From NCBI RefSeq assembly GCF_028890485.2, contig NZ_JARCHV010000003.1, forward strand, positions 124,001-188,000: a stretch of DNA of 64,000 bases, read 5' to 3'. Under the pieces are notes generated by a model. The model was not told the origin of the DNA. It ran no database searches and saw only the letters and a list, made by a program, of their open reading frames with translations. A program made the translations under genes and the position numbers. Below are positions 1-8,820 of the stretch, piece by piece (positions within the stretch are counted from its first letter, which is position 1; each line of letters starts with the position of its first letter). Source of the stretch: Planococcus sp. SK3692. Lineage in GTDB: Bacteria; Bacillota; Bacilli; Bacillales_A; Planococcaceae.

Positions 1-2
1 TA

Positions 3-1190
3 CCGCACATCAGCATGGTGCAAGGCGAAGACAATATCCGCTTTTTGAAAAAGCGTTTCGACGCAATGGCTAAAAATCCGCTCTTTACGGGCATGGAATT
101 TTCCGATGATCCGGAAGTGCTGAAAGAATGGATGCCGTTAATAATGGCGAACCGCAAAGATCAAGAGCCGATTGCGGCGACGAAAATCGATACAGGCACG
201 GACGTTAACTTCGGCGCTTTGACGCGTATGCTGTTCGACCGTCTCGTAAAAGAAGACGTTAAGGTCCATTACCGCCATATGGTACAGGACTTGAAACAAA
301 TGAAGGATGGCCGTTGGTTGCTGAAAATCAAAAACCTCGAGACCGGCAAACTCGATGTACACACAGCGAAGTTCGTCTTCATCGGCGGCGGCGGCGCAAG
401 CATCCACTTGCTCCAAAAATCCGGCATCCCAGAATCCAAGCATATCGGCGGATTCCCTGTCAGCGGCCTATTCATGGTCTGCAAAAATCCGGAAGTCATC
501 GAGCAGCATCACGCGAAAGTCTACGGCAAAGCGAAAGTCGGCGCACCGCCGATGTCCGTGCCTCACTTGGACACACGCTTTATCGACGACAAGAAATCCT
601 TGTTGTTCGGGCCGTTCGCAGGCTTTACGCCGAAGTTCCTGAAAACCGGCTCTTATATGGACTTGGTGGCATCCGTCAAGCCGAATAACGTCTTGACGAT
701 GCTATCAGGCGGAGCGAAAAACTTGTCACTGACGCAATACTTGATCCAACAAGTCATCCAGTCGAAAGAACAGCGCATGGAAGAATTGCGCGAATTCATT
801 CCGGCTGCGAAAAGCGAGGACTGGGAACTCGTCGTCGCAGGACAACGCGTCCAGGTCATCAAAGATACTGATGCAGGCGGCAAAGGCACGCTGCAATTCG
901 GTACGGAGCTTGTCACTTCGGCTGATGGCAGCATCTCCGCTCTGCTCGGGGCATCGCCTGGTGCTTCGACAGCAGTGCACGTTATGCTGAAGCTGCTCGC
1001 TAGCTGCTTCCCTCAGGAGCTCGACAAATGGGAGCCGCAAATAAAGGAAATGATTCCGTCTTACGGGAAATCCTTAATGAACAACGAAGAGCTATTGAAA
1101 CATGTGCACAAATACACAGCAGAAACGCTGGATTTGAATGAAGTGAAACCGGCTGACCACGCGCCGGAAGATTTGACACCGCAAATTTAA
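3..1190 (+). CDS. mqo: malate:quinone oxidoreductase, C-terminal part (5' end outside the window)
   Basis: FAD-dependent, membrane-associated malate:quinone oxidoreductase, which oxidises malate to oxaloacetate and passes electrons to quinone in the TCA cycle. The reading frame is already open at base 3 (Pro-His-Ile-Ser-Met-Val), so the internal ATG at 15 is not the start. About 395 residues are visible against roughly 490-510 for the family, so the N-terminal FAD-binding GxGxxG region lies upstream of the window. Conserved stretches seen are [21 protein letters not shown], with the family's glycine-rich turn, a central [11 protein letters not shown] segment, and the C-terminal [11 protein letters not shown] motif. 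A strong terminator follows directly. Family assignment is secure; the start is not visible. Confidence 0.93.
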   Translation, partial: PHISMVQGEDNIRFLKKRFDAMAKNPLFTGMEFSDDPEVLKEWMPLIMANRKDQEPIAATKIDTGTDVNFGALTRMLFDRLVKEDVKVHYRHMVQDLKQMKDGRWLLKIKNLETGKLDVHTAKFVFIGGGGASIHLLQKSGIPESKHIGGFPVSGLFMVCKNPEVIEQHHAKVYGKAKVGAPPMSVPHLDTRFIDDKKSLLFGPFAGFTPKFLKTGSYMDLVASVKPNNVLTMLSGGAKNLSLTQYLIQQVIQSKEQRMEELREFIPAAKSEDWELVVAGQRVQVIKDTDAGGKGTLQFGTELVTSADGSISALLGASPGASTAVHVMLKLLASCFPQELDKWEPQIKEMIPSYGKSLMNNEELLKHVHKYTAETLDLNEVKPADHAPEDLTPQI

Positions 1191-1200
1191 ACGATAAAAA

Positions 1201-1230
1201 AACCGCTGAGAATTTCTCAGCGGTTTTTTT
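1201..1230 (+). terminator. intrinsic terminator of mqo
   Basis: The hairpin arms ACCGCTGAG and CTCAGCGGT are separated by a short AATTT loop and followed by a run of seven T. It begins about 10 bases after the mqo stop. Confidence 0.9.
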
Positions 1231-1265
1231 GTATTAATTGGCTAGCCAGCTCCAAAAAAGGCGAT

Positions 1266-1297
1266 AGAAAACCCCTTGCCGATTTTTCGGCAAGGGG
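1266..1297 (-). terminator. intrinsic terminator of the ECF S-component gene
   Basis: The arms CCCCTTGCCGA and TCGGCAAGGGG sit just past the minus-strand stop codon. On the minus strand they are followed by TTTTC. Confidence 0.85.
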
Positions 1298-1304
1298 TGA
1301 GTGC

Positions 1305-1841
1305 TTAATTTCTGAAGTAAGGCGTTTTCTTCAACGCGGCTACGACCGGGATGGCGAGTGCCAAACCGACTGCGTTTTGCACGAGGTTTCCTGGAATGGA
1401 GGCTGCCGGGATGATCCAACTGCTGAAGATGATCGCTTCACCGATATAGTAGATAGCGACCATGACAGGGATGGAAAGCGCCGCGGCCAGGATGTTGAAG
1501 CCGAGGCTTTCGCCGCCGCGCCCGCCTGACCAAGCGATTTTCCCGACCAAATAGCCTTGCAAGCCGCGGGCGATGATGGTGATTGGTGCCCAAAGCGTCC
1601 AGCCAGATACTAAATCGAAGAGCCCCATTCCGACAGCACCAGCGATAGCGCCTTTTTTCGGGCCGAACAATAGCGCTGCCGTGAACAGCATCGTCGTGCC
1701 AAGGTGGACCAGTCCGCCATTTGCCGCGATCGGCAAGCGGATATTGAGCAGCATTGTCGCCACAAAAACGAGTGCGATAAGCATCGAAGTGATGATTAAA
1801 TCGTAGGTTTTGGAACTGGAGTAAGTCGTAGTTTTTTGCAT
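1305..1841 (-). CDS. ECF transporter S component (substrate-binding membrane protein)
   Basis: 178-residue integral membrane protein with about five to six hydrophobic segments, of the energy-coupling-factor S-component type that captures a vitamin or cofactor precursor and docks on a shared EcfA-EcfA'-EcfT energising module. No EcfA/T genes are in the window. Family-like features are the first helix (LIITSMLIALVFVATMLLN), a conserved Gly-rich loop (GLVHLGTTMLF), the FGPKKGAIAGAVGMGLFDL segment and an ARGLQG motif. The start at 1841 is chosen over the longer frame because AGAAGGAA lies seven bases before this ATG. The substrate cannot be read from the sequence; pyridoxine- or hydroxymethylpyrimidine-type relatives are possible. 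The leader holds a short GTAGTT/AACTAC hairpin but no riboswitch that I recognise. Confidence 0.8.
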   Translation of the reverse strand: MQKTTTYSSSKTYDLIITSMLIALVFVATMLLNIRLPIAANGGLVHLGTTMLFTAALLFGPKKGAIAGAVGMGLFDLVSGWTLWAPITIIARGLQGYLVGKIAWSGGRGGESLGFNILAAALSIPVMVAIYYIGEAIIFSSWIIPAASIPGNLVQNAVGLALAIPVVAALKKTPYFRN

Positions 1842-2008
1842 GAAACGATTCCTTCTTTCTTGGACATTCCTCAGGCACAAAGCCCACCAGTGATGCCATG
1901 TAGTTTTGAACTACTGTAGCAAGGAATTGACCTAGTTAAAAGTATCAATTCTGAATAATTTTTAGGGGTCAGTTTTAAGGTGGATCTAGAGTGCAAAGCT
2001 TTTAACGG

Positions 2009-2037
2009 TTGACAGGTGGCGGCGCATAGGCTATTGT
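2009..2037 (+). promoter_or_regulatory. sigma-A promoter of a putative small RNA
   Basis: A consensus -35 TTGACA (2009-2014) and a -10 TATTGT (2032-2037) are separated by exactly 17 bases. No open reading frame follows on this strand, only a structured stretch ending in a terminator at 2160. Confidence 0.7.
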
Positions 2038-2043
2038 TAACTA

Positions 2044-2160
2044 CGCGATGAGCTAAGCTGCATAAGACGGACAGGCATTCCTTTAATGGAACATGTTGTG
2101 GAACGTGGCCTGATACGCCGCAGCTATCGATACATCCCGCATTTATGCGGGGTGTTTTTT
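2044..2160 (+). ncRNA. putative free-standing small RNA, ~117 nt
   Basis: This stretch lies between two genes transcribed leftwards, has its own near-consensus promoter and ends in an intrinsic terminator (arms CCCGCA/TGCGGG at 2136-2151, then T6). Inside it a long-range stem is visible: AGCTGC near 2055 can pair with GCAGCT near 2119, extended by CGAT/ATCG. An inner CAGGC/GCCTG pairing encloses a TTCC-TTTAAT-GGAA hairpin. No start codon with a ribosome site opens a sensible frame. I do not recognise it as SRP RNA, 6S, tmRNA or a known riboswitch. The strand and ends are inferred from the promoter and terminator. Confidence 0.55.
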
Positions 2161-2167
2161 AATGCCC

Positions 2168-2204
2168 AAAAAACCCGTGCGCCGGAATCCAGCGCACGGG
2201 TTTT
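2168..2204 (-). terminator. terminator of the SDR gene
   Basis: The arms ACCCGTGCGC and GCGCACGGGT flank a short loop. A-rich sequence at 2167-2173 gives a T-run on the minus strand. It lies directly past the SDR stop. Confidence 0.85.
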
Positions 2205-2213
2205 CAAATTACT

Positions 2214-2972
2214 TCAATAAGCGAGCCAGCCGGAATCCGCGGTGATGACGGTGCCGTTGACGAAGCTCGATTCATCGGAGGCGAGGAACAAGGCGACATA
2301 GGCGATTTCATCCGGTTTGCCCATGCGCGGGTTGACCGCCATTCCGGGTTGCGTGCGACCCATGCCAAATTCACTGATATGGGTCATGGTGGAGCCGATA
2401 TTGGTCTCGACGCCGCCGGGGGCAATCGCGTTGCAGCGGATGCCGCTATTGGCATACATAAAACCGGTGTTTTTCGTGAAGCCGATGACTGCGTGCTTCG
2501 ATGCCGTATAGGTGGCGCCGGCACGCGCCCCCTGTAATCCTCCGGCGGACGCGATGTTGATGATATTGCCGGAGCCTTTTTCAAGGAAGACTTTCAGCGC
2601 TTTTCGGGTAGCGCGCATGACGCCTGTCGTGTTGATTGCGAATACGCGCTCCCAGCTGTCGTCTTCGATGTCTGCGGCAGCTTCGAAATTGTCCATGATG
2701 CCGGCATTATTGACGAGGATATCGAGTGTCCCGAACTCAGCGACAGCACTGTCGACCAGCGTTTGGATATCTGCTTCTTTTGCGACATTGCAGGCGACGG
2801 CAATCGCTTCGCCGCCGGTGGACTTGATTTCTTCTGCGACTGCATCGGCCCCATTCTGATTAATATCGGAGACAATGACTTTCGCGCCTTCTTTGGCATA
2901 CAAAGTGGCAATGGATTTCCCCATGCCCGAAGCTGCCCCGGTGACAATCGCTACTTTTCCTTCTAACCTCAT
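2214..2972 (-). CDS. short-chain dehydrogenase/reductase (SDR) family oxidoreductase
   Basis: Classical SDR of about 252 residues, a cytoplasmic NAD(P)-dependent alcohol/ketone oxidoreductase of unknown substrate. The cofactor motif TGAASGMG is at residues ~11-18, NNAG near residue 88, a catalytic Ser in NIASAGG near 140, and YTASK (catalytic Tyr and Lys) near 155. The length is normal for FabG/glucose-dehydrogenase-like SDRs. The ATG at 2972 is preferred to the ATG at 2981: the AAAGGA ribosome site would touch the earlier codon but is about eight bases from the later one. The SRPBCC gene lies upstream on the same strand with under 30 bases between them, so the two are probably co-transcribed. 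Confidence 0.88.
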   Translation of the reverse strand: MRLEGKVAIVTGAASGMGKSIATLYAKEGAKVIVSDINQNGADAVAEEIKSTGGEAIAVACNVAKEADIQTLVDSAVAEFGTLDILVNNAGIMDNFEAAADIEDDSWERVFAINTTGVMRATRKALKVFLEKGSGNIINIASAGGLQGARAGATYTASKHAVIGFTKNTGFMYANSGIRCNAIAPGGVETNIGSTMTHISEFGMGRTQPGMAVNPRMGKPDEIAYVALFLASDESSFVNGTVITADSGWLAY

Positions 2973-2999
2973 TTGATTCATCCTTTCGGCAACAAGATT

Positions 3000-3449
3000 T
3001 TAACGCTCCAATTCACAGGCGGCCTTAAGATTCTCCAGCGTATGGCGAAGGGTATTCCTCTCCAGCCGGTCATAAACGAGCCGTTCGGTGAAACGGTCGA
3101 AAGCGCTGTGGGGCAAATCGATTTCCAATTCAAAGACAGCTTCCGTTCCGCCATCCAACGAGCGGTAATGGCTCTTTTGGTGGGCGATAAAGCTGCCGGT
3201 GATGATGCCTTCCCAAAATCCCTCATCGCCGTCGCGTTCACAACGGACCACGTTGATCGTCACCGGAAAGCGCAAGCCGACAATGGAAAACACCGTTTCG
3301 ACTTCAGTGCCGGCGTCACCAGTGCCTTCAATTCTTTCCGGTTTGGATAAATGATTGTAGAAGCTCGTCCAGTTTGCCGGCTTCTTGGCGAACTGGAACA
3401 CTTCGTCAATCGGTGCTTGGATAAAAATGCTTTGATGGGCACGAGCCAT
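3000..3449 (-). CDS. SRPBCC (START/Bet v1-like) family protein
   Basis: 149-residue protein of the polyketide-cyclase/SRPBCC fold, a helix-grip domain that usually binds hydrophobic ligands. The N-terminal strand and helix pattern SIFIQAPIDEVFQFAKKPANW is typical, followed by alternating beta-strands and a long C-terminal helix that closes the pocket. A clear AAGGGGGAG ribosome site precedes the ATG. It is the first gene of a likely two-gene unit with the SDR gene downstream. The ligand is unknown, and the pairing with an SDR suggests only that both may act on the same small hydrophobic compound. Confidence 0.78.
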   Translation of the reverse strand: MARAHQSIFIQAPIDEVFQFAKKPANWTSFYNHLSKPERIEGTGDAGTEVETVFSIVGLRFPVTINVVRCERDGDEGFWEGIITGSFIAHQKSHYRSLDGGTEAVFELEIDLPHSAFDRFTERLVYDRLERNTLRHTLENLKAACELER

Positions 3450-3603
3450 TGCTATCTCCCCCTTGGAATTACGCCGTCAATTAATATCTGAAAATTAAGT
3501 TTATTATAAGTCGAAAGCACTGCGGTGTAAAGCGTCTCCGCTTGAAGACGAACGCGGCATACCGGATAATGAAGACAAGATCACGGAGAAGAAAGGGGCC
3601 GCT

Positions 3604-6600
3604 ATGGAATTTTGGATCAGCGATAAACATATCCGCAAATTATGCGGCCAGGCTGCCTATAAAAAAGGCCAGGCGTTTCACATGGCCGGAAAAGTCAACA
3701 TCACAGAAGCCAATGACCAGTCCATCACAGCTACCGTTGAAGGGCGCAGCTCATTCCACGTCGAGCTAACCCGTTCACAAGCCGGGACCATTCATGCGGA
3801 ATGCAGCTGTCCGCCTGTCGGGTTTATCCATACATATTGCCATCACATTGCAGCGGTGATGATCGCTGCAGAAGCACTTGGCCAGCGGGAGCGGCCGCTT
3901 GCTGAGCAGATGTTCGGCTTGTTCGAAGAAGACGATAAGCCCGCTGCCCGTTTGCATCGCTTCGACCGGCGTGTGCCTTATCACATTGAAGCAACCATCC
4001 GCAGCGGGGGCAAAGAGCAATTGGCGCTGACGTTCAGGAGCGGCACGGCCATCTTGAAAAATGTCCGGGATCCGCTGCGTTTCGTATCGGCCCTGTCGAA
4101 CGGCCAATACGAAGAGAGCGCAGCGATTCCATACGACCCAAGCCGCCATGCACTTGAACAACCGGTCCTGGAGCTGCTCCAGGTGCTCGATAAAAGCAAT
4201 CCGCAGCCGGATGAAAACGGAAAATTATTCGTTTCTGCAAGCGATTGGGAGCGTCTGTTGCCTGTGCTCCGCAGCATGGCACATGCCAAATTCGAAAATC
4301 CGCTCGGTGAAATATTGCCGTTTCGCGTGACGGATACACTGCCAGTGTCGTTTCGGCTAGACCATGGCGATAGCGGATACCGCTTGATTGTCCGAGGATT
4401 GGAACGTCTCCAAATTTTTCCGAAATACGGCGTCGCCTTGACGGAAGAATCGATCGTCCAGCCAGTCATAGCTGATATGAAGCGCTTATCAGGTTTGCAA
4501 GAATTGATGCAAGGGGCAGGCGAGGAGCTGCCGGTGGAAGAAAGCCAAGTCGCCCATATGATGAAAACCGTCTTGCCTGGGCTAGAAAAGCTTGGGCCGG
4601 TCATCGTAACGGAAAAGGCGATTGAGAAAATCGGGGAAACGCCGCTGCGCGCGAAACTGTATCTCGACCGCGTGCGCAGCCGATTGCTCGCAGGCCTTGA
4701 ATTTCATTACGGCCAGCTCATCATCAATCCGTGTGAAGAGTCCGATGGAACTTATCGTCAGTATCCGGGTGTGTTTCGCCAGCTTGATAAAGAACGGGCG
4801 ATCATGGACTTGATGGAATCGGGTGGACTAACGAAAACGGATGGCGGTTTCTATCTGCAGGATGAGGAAGCGGAATACGATTTTCTTTACGATACGGTGC
4901 CGCTGCTTGAACAATGGCTCGAGGTTTATGCGACGACTTCGGTGAAAATGCGCATTCAAAAAACCTTGCCGGGGCCGAAAATCCGTGTCAATCTGCCAAA
5001 AGACCGGACCGATTGGCTGGAGTTCCGCTTCGATCTCGGGGGCATACCAGAAGAAGAGCTGCGGGGCATCATTCGGGCCATCCGTGAGAAAAAGCGCTAT
5101 TTCCGCATCCCTAACGGTACGTTAATGTCACTCGAAACCCCTGGCATGGCAGCTTTTGAGGAGTATTTGGCTGTCATGAACATCGATGAAGATAATTTTG
5201 AACACGTCCAGCGCATTCCGCTGCTCGAAGGCATGCGGATTGCTGGGAGCCTCGAACAGCATGAATTATCGGAGATCGGAACGGAATTTGCGCGCTTGTT
5301 GAAAGAATTGCACCACCCGTGGACGCAAGCACAACAAGTGCCGACGCATTTTGAAGGCATTTTGCGGGATTACCAAAAGCGCGGATTCAGTTGGTTCCGC
5401 CTGCTCGCGAAATATGGTTTCGGCGGTATATTAGCTGATGAGATGGGACTCGGAAAAACGGTCCAGAGCATCGCTTTTGTGCAATCGGTGCTTGAAGACA
5501 TCCGCAAGAGCGATGAGCCGGCGCTGATCGTTGCGCCTTCTTCGCTCATGTACAATTGGCAAGCCGAATTCGAGCGTTTTGCGCCGGAAATCCGGACGGT
5601 TATCGTCGATGGCTCGAAAGCAAAGCGGACGCAGGCCTTGAAAGAGCCTGGGGATGTCTATATCACTTCCTATCCGGCACTGCGGATGGACCGCGGAGCG
5701 TATAAAGACTGGTCGTTCCATACAATCTTCTTCGACGAGGCGCAGGCGTTTAAGAATCCGGCGACCCAAACCGCAAAAGCCGTGAAAGAGCTGGATGCGC
5801 GCCACCGTTTTGCCCTTACTGGGACGCCGATCGAAAATTCGCTCGATGAATTGTGGTCGATTTTCCACGTCGTCTTTCCGGCGCTGCTTCCGGACCGCAG
5901 CCAGTTTGCGGAACTGCGCAACGTGGATATTGCGAAGCGCGTTCGGCCGTTCCTGTTGCGCCGGACGAAAGCGGAAGTGCTCGGGGAAGTGCCGCAAAAA
6001 ATCGAGCGCATCGAACATTCCGAGCTCCGCGAAGAACAGAAGAAACTGTACACGTCGTATCTTGCGGAATTGCGTCACGAAGCCTTAAAGCATCTGCGAG
6101 ACAATAGCATGCGCAAAAACCGCATCCGCATCCTTGCGGGACTCACGCGCCTGCGGCAATTGTGCTGCCACCCGTCGTTGTTTGTAGAAGATTATAAAGG
6201 CGGCTCGGCGAAATTCGAACAATTGCTGGAGATTTTGGAAGAGGCTCGCCTCACCGGCCGCCGCGTGCTGGTGTTTTCTCAGTTCACGGGCATGCTCAAT
6301 ATCATCGGCCAGTCGCTGTTGCGCTCAGGAAGGTCGTATTTCTATTTAGATGGTTCGACGCCTCCGAAAGAGCGCGTGGAATTATGCGACCGCTTTAACG
6401 AAGGCGAAGAGAACCTGTTTTTGATTTCCTTGAAAGCGGGCGGGACCGGACTCAATCTGACGGGGGCCGATACGGTCATCCTGTATGATCTATGGTGGAA
6501 CCCGGCCGTCGAGCAGCAGGCAGCGGACCGTGCGCACCGAATGGGGCAGAAGCGGGAAGTGCAAGTGCTGCGTTTAGTGGCGAAGGGAACGATTGAAGAG

Positions 6601-6717
6601 AAGATGTACGACCTGCAGCTGCGCAAGCAGGATTTGGTGGACGAGATGATTCAATCCGGTTCAGAAGCCGTGCAGTTGATGAGCGAAGAAGACATTCGGG
6701 AGATTTTGATGATTTGA
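3604..6717 (+). CDS. SWIM zinc-finger SNF2-type helicase (YwqA-like)
   Basis: 1037-residue SNF2/Rad54-family DEAD/DEAH-box translocase. An N-terminal SWIM zinc finger is visible around residues 60-85 (CSC..., then CHH), followed by a long bacterial-type SNF2 accessory region. The ATPase core has LADEMGLGKT (motif I, near residue 612), DEAQ (motif II), LTGTPIENS (motif III), SLKAGGTGLNL (motif V) and QAADRAHRMGQ (motif VI). This architecture matches B. subtilis YwqA, a chromosomal SNF2 protein of poorly defined role in DNA metabolism. The GAAGAAAGGGG ribosome site supports the ATG at 3604. It is probably monocistronic: a terminator follows at 6878. Confidence 0.92.
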   Translation: MEFWISDKHIRKLCGQAAYKKGQAFHMAGKVNITEANDQSITATVEGRSSFHVELTRSQAGTIHAECSCPPVGFIHTYCHHIAAVMIAAEALGQRERPLAEQMFGLFEEDDKPAARLHRFDRRVPYHIEATIRSGGKEQLALTFRSGTAILKNVRDPLRFVSALSNGQYEESAAIPYDPSRHALEQPVLELLQVLDKSNPQPDENGKLFVSASDWERLLPVLRSMAHAKFENPLGEILPFRVTDTLPVSFRLDHGDSGYRLIVRGLERLQIFPKYGVALTEESIVQPVIADMKRLSGLQELMQGAGEELPVEESQVAHMMKTVLPGLEKLGPVIVTEKAIEKIGETPLRAKLYLDRVRSRLLAGLEFHYGQLIINPCEESDGTYRQYPGVFRQLDKERAIMDLMESGGLTKTDGGFYLQDEEAEYDFLYDTVPLLEQWLEVYATTSVKMRIQKTLPGPKIRVNLPKDRTDWLEFRFDLGGIPEEELRGIIRAIREKKRYFRIPNGTLMSLETPGMAAFEEYLAVMNIDEDNFEHVQRIPLLEGMRIAGSLEQHELSEIGTEFARLLKELHHPWTQAQQVPTHFEGILRDYQKRGFSWFRLLAKYGFGGILADEMGLGKTVQSIAFVQSVLEDIRKSDEPALIVAPSSLMYNWQAEFERFAPEIRTVIVDGSKAKRTQALKEPGDVYITSYPALRMDRGAYKDWSFHTIFFDEAQAFKNPATQTAKAVKELDARHRFALTGTPIENSLDELWSIFHVVFPALLPDRSQFAELRNVDIAKRVRPFLLRRTKAEVLGEVPQKIERIEHSELREEQKKLYTSYLAELRHEALKHLRDNSMRKNRIRILAGLTRLRQLCCHPSLFVEDYKGGSAKFEQLLEILEEARLTGRRVLVFSQFTGMLNIIGQSLLRSGRSYFYLDGSTPPKERVELCDRFNEGEENLFLISLKAGGTGLNLTGADTVILYDLWWNPAVEQQAADRAHRMGQKREVQVLRLVAKGTIEEKMYDLQLRKQDLVDEMIQSGSEAVQLMSEEDIREILMI

Positions 6718-6877
6718 ATGAACTGTAGATCTTCATATAGGGCGAGTAAGCTTCGGGTGGAAATCGAACTTCCTTGTCGCATAACTGCCGTTTTCTCGAT
6801 CCTTTCTTTTACATGTAATGAAAAAGTGTCTAGCCTTCAGGAGTTTTATAGAAGATTCAACAACTGCTTTTACAGTA

Positions 6878-6906
6878 GTAAAGAGATAATTACCTCTTAC
6901 TTTTTC
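6878..6906 (+). terminator. probable terminator of the SNF2 gene
   Basis: An imperfect stem GTAA(A)GAG/CTCTTAC with an eight-base loop is followed by TTTTTCT. It lies about 160 bases after the stop; the stretch between shows no gene. Confidence 0.55.
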
Positions 6907-6907
6907 T

Positions 6908-7110
6908 ACTAAGCTTAGTTCCAGCTTGTGAACAGTAAAGCAAAGGCTACTCTTGCGCATATTTAAATCAATGAAATCAAAAAGCAGCCTCGCGCATATG
7001 GGTGAAGCGAAGTAATGAGACAGCGGGTTTCTGGCTCATTGCGAAAGCTCAACCCCAAGCGTGGCTGCGATTATTTATGTCATGAATGAACAGTGACTGC
7101 TCACAAAAAC
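6908..7110 (+). repeat. divergent copy (D) of the structured intergenic repeat family
   Basis: Distant homologue of the ~250-bp repeats at 47.5-48.0 kb and 53.2-53.4 kb. The primary sequence is much changed, but the same three nested stems are present with compensatory bases. The outer stem is GCAGCC (6984-6989) with GGCTGC (7063-7068). The middle stem is GGGT/ACCC with AGC/GCT (7000-7008 with 7047-7055). The inner hairpin is AATGAG-A-CAG with CTG-G-CTCATT (about 7014-7040). The order and spacing match the other copies. Some 5'-domain similarity (TAGTTCCAGCTTGTGAACAG) is also visible. A terminator at 7146-7178 could end a plus-strand transcript. Confidence 0.6.
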
Positions 7111-7145
7111 AAAAAAGTTTAGCTATTGCACATACTATAAAAACA

Positions 7146-7178
7146 CAAAAAGCTCTCCCTATGCGGAAGAGCTTTTTG
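7146..7178. terminator. bidirectional terminator, pgeF and repeat copy D
   Basis: The arms AAAAAGCTCT and AGAGCTTTTT give a U-run on both strands. It abuts the minus-strand pgeF stop and follows repeat copy D on the plus strand. Confidence 0.85.
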
Positions 7179-7937
7179 CTATTGCTTAACGATATATGCC
7201 ATATGTCGGCCACATTGTCTGTCTTCGCGGTAAGAGAAGCCGTCTGGGCTCTTGAAGGTGCAGCTCCGGTCGATGTCGATATGTTCTGCGGGAATGCCTG
7301 CGCGTTCCAGCTGGGTTTTGACCGTGAGCTGATTGTCGATATGGTACTTCCCGGTTTCTTCATTAAATTCGATGAACGGGCCGGCATAGCCGAGTGTTTT
7401 GAATTTCACGTAGACGTCTTCGTCCACTTCAAATTTCTCCTGGCTGAGCGCCATGCCAATCTGGACGCGGAACCCTTCCGGCGCGCAGTTTTCATTGGCG
7501 ATTAAATGGGCAAACAACTTCGGCACGAGTTCTTTGACAGTGCCTTGCCATCCGGAATGCACGGCACCGACCAACTCTTCCGTTACGTGATGGAAAGTTA
7601 TGGGCACACAATCTGCGGCAAAACTCGAGAGAACAAGGCCTTTATCGCGTGTATAGAGCGCATCGGTATCCGTAATGGCATCATCTAAAGTACGGGCGCC
7701 TTTGCCAGCATCCGCATGTGATACTTTTTGGAAATGATTGCTATGGGTTTGATTGGCGCATACGAGTTCATCGATGCTGTAGCCAAGTGAAGCAAGCAAG
7801 GATTTTCGGTTTTCAAGTGAATGCTCGCGGTCGGTTCCGGCGTGCAGCGCCAAATTATTGCCGCCTTTTGCCTGCGGATCTTTTAAAGTGATGCCCGCAA
7901 TATAGGAATCGTTGTCTTTATAGGTTTTTCGGTTCAC
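7179..7937 (-). CDS. pgeF: PgeF/YfiH-family protein (multicopper-type laccase-domain purine nucleoside phosphorylase)
   Basis: 252-residue cytoplasmic protein of the YfiH/YlmD family, reported as a peptidoglycan editing factor in E. coli and as a broad purine nucleoside phosphorylase/adenosine deaminase in other members. The metal-site motifs are visible: QTHSNH, AADCVPI (family CxDC-type cysteine) and HSGWQGT. Downstream, GRHMAYI closes the fold. The start is taken as the GTG at 7937, because CGGAGGGG lies six bases upstream and the ATG options further out lack a well-placed ribosome site. The gene is divergent from the Nudix gene. Confidence 0.85.
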   Translation of the reverse strand: MNRKTYKDNDSYIAGITLKDPQAKGGNNLALHAGTDREHSLENRKSLLASLGYSIDELVCANQTHSNHFQKVSHADAGKGARTLDDAITDTDALYTRDKGLVLSSFAADCVPITFHHVTEELVGAVHSGWQGTVKELVPKLFAHLIANENCAPEGFRVQIGMALSQEKFEVDEDVYVKFKTLGYAGPFIEFNEETGKYHIDNQLTVKTQLERAGIPAEHIDIDRSCTFKSPDGFSYREDRQCGRHMAYIVKQ

Positions 7938-8090
7938 GTCTATCCCCTCCGCTCCCATTGTAGCGAAGCCGCAGTGCGTTCGCCAATAGATGGCCAAGGA
8001 ATTCTGATTTTTCATCTTTCCGGAGCGGTTGAAAGGCCGGGCCCACCGATTATTTGGTAAGATAGGAAAAAAGAAAGTCGAGGTGATGGC

Positions 8091-8705
8091 ATGGAACCGG
8101 AAAAGATTTTGAAAAAAGTCCAAGGGCGGGTGCCGGAAGTACTCGGCAACCGGGATTTCTCGAAGTATGCGATTCTTCTCCCGTTAATCGAGAAAGAAGA
8201 TGGCGTCCATATCCTGTTTGAAGTGCGTTCGTTTGAAATGAGGCGCCAGCCGGGGGAGATCTGCTTCCCTGGAGGCCGCATTGACCGCGGGGATGAAGAC
8301 GAGCAAGAGACGGCATTGCGTGAGACGATGGAAGAGCTCGGCATCCGCAAAGAAGCGATCAGCAATGTGTTTCCGCTCGATTATATCGTCTCGCCGTTCG
8401 GCATGATTGTCTATTCGTTTGCAGGCTTTATTGATCCTGAAACGGATTTTGTGCCGAATGAAGCAGAAGTCGATACGGTCTTCACGGTGCCGCTACAATT
8501 CTTCCTGGATAATGAGCCGCGCGTGTACCGCATCGATTTCGATATTCAGCCGGAGGAAAGTTTTCCATATGACTTGATTGCGGGCGGTGAAAACTACAGC
8601 TGGCGCGCGCGCCAAGTGGATGAGTTTTTCTATTTATACGAAGATCGCGTCATTTGGGGATTAACAGCGAAAATTCTCATGCATTTCATGGAATTGATTC
8701 GCTGA
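8091..8705 (+). CDS. CoA-pyrophosphatase-type Nudix hydrolase
   Basis: 204-residue Nudix hydrolase. The Nudix box GX5EX7REUXEEXGU is intact (G-G-R-I-D-R-G-D-E ... RETMEELGI, residues ~60-85). It is preceded by the extra motif typical of coenzyme A pyrophosphatases (EVRSFEMRRQPGEICFPGG). Members split CoA or oxidised CoA into 4'-phosphopantetheine and 3',5'-ADP, which fits a cytoplasmic housecleaning role. The GAGGTG ribosome site lies five bases before the ATG. The final 100 residues carry the UPF0035-type C-terminal half. CoA specificity is inferred from the motif only. Confidence 0.87.
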   Translation: MEPEKILKKVQGRVPEVLGNRDFSKYAILLPLIEKEDGVHILFEVRSFEMRRQPGEICFPGGRIDRGDEDEQETALRETMEELGIRKEAISNVFPLDYIVSPFGMIVYSFAGFIDPETDFVPNEAEVDTVFTVPLQFFLDNEPRVYRIDFDIQPEESFPYDLIAGGENYSWRARQVDEFFYLYEDRVIWGLTAKILMHFMELIR

Positions 8706-8743
8706 GCCCATTGGCCGATATTTGGCGAATTTGACGAACAGCC

Positions 8744-8772
8744 TTTTCAGTAATTGGAAATGTGTGTATAAT
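8744..8772 (+). promoter_or_regulatory. sigma-A promoter of ilvE
   Basis: The -35 TTTTCA (four of six consensus bases) and a perfect -10 TATAAT are separated by 17 bases. They lie about 50 bases before the ilvE start. No T-box or attenuator is seen between. Confidence 0.6.
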
Positions 8773-8820
8773 TATTCGAAATCATGAAAATAAAAACATA
8801 CTGCAAAAGGGGATATGACC

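Noticed and set aside
1842..2008. Possible riboswitch leader of the ECF S-component gene
   Set aside because: Only a small GTAGTT/AACTAC hairpin is seen; it does not fit preQ1, THF, TPP or FMN aptamers as I know them.
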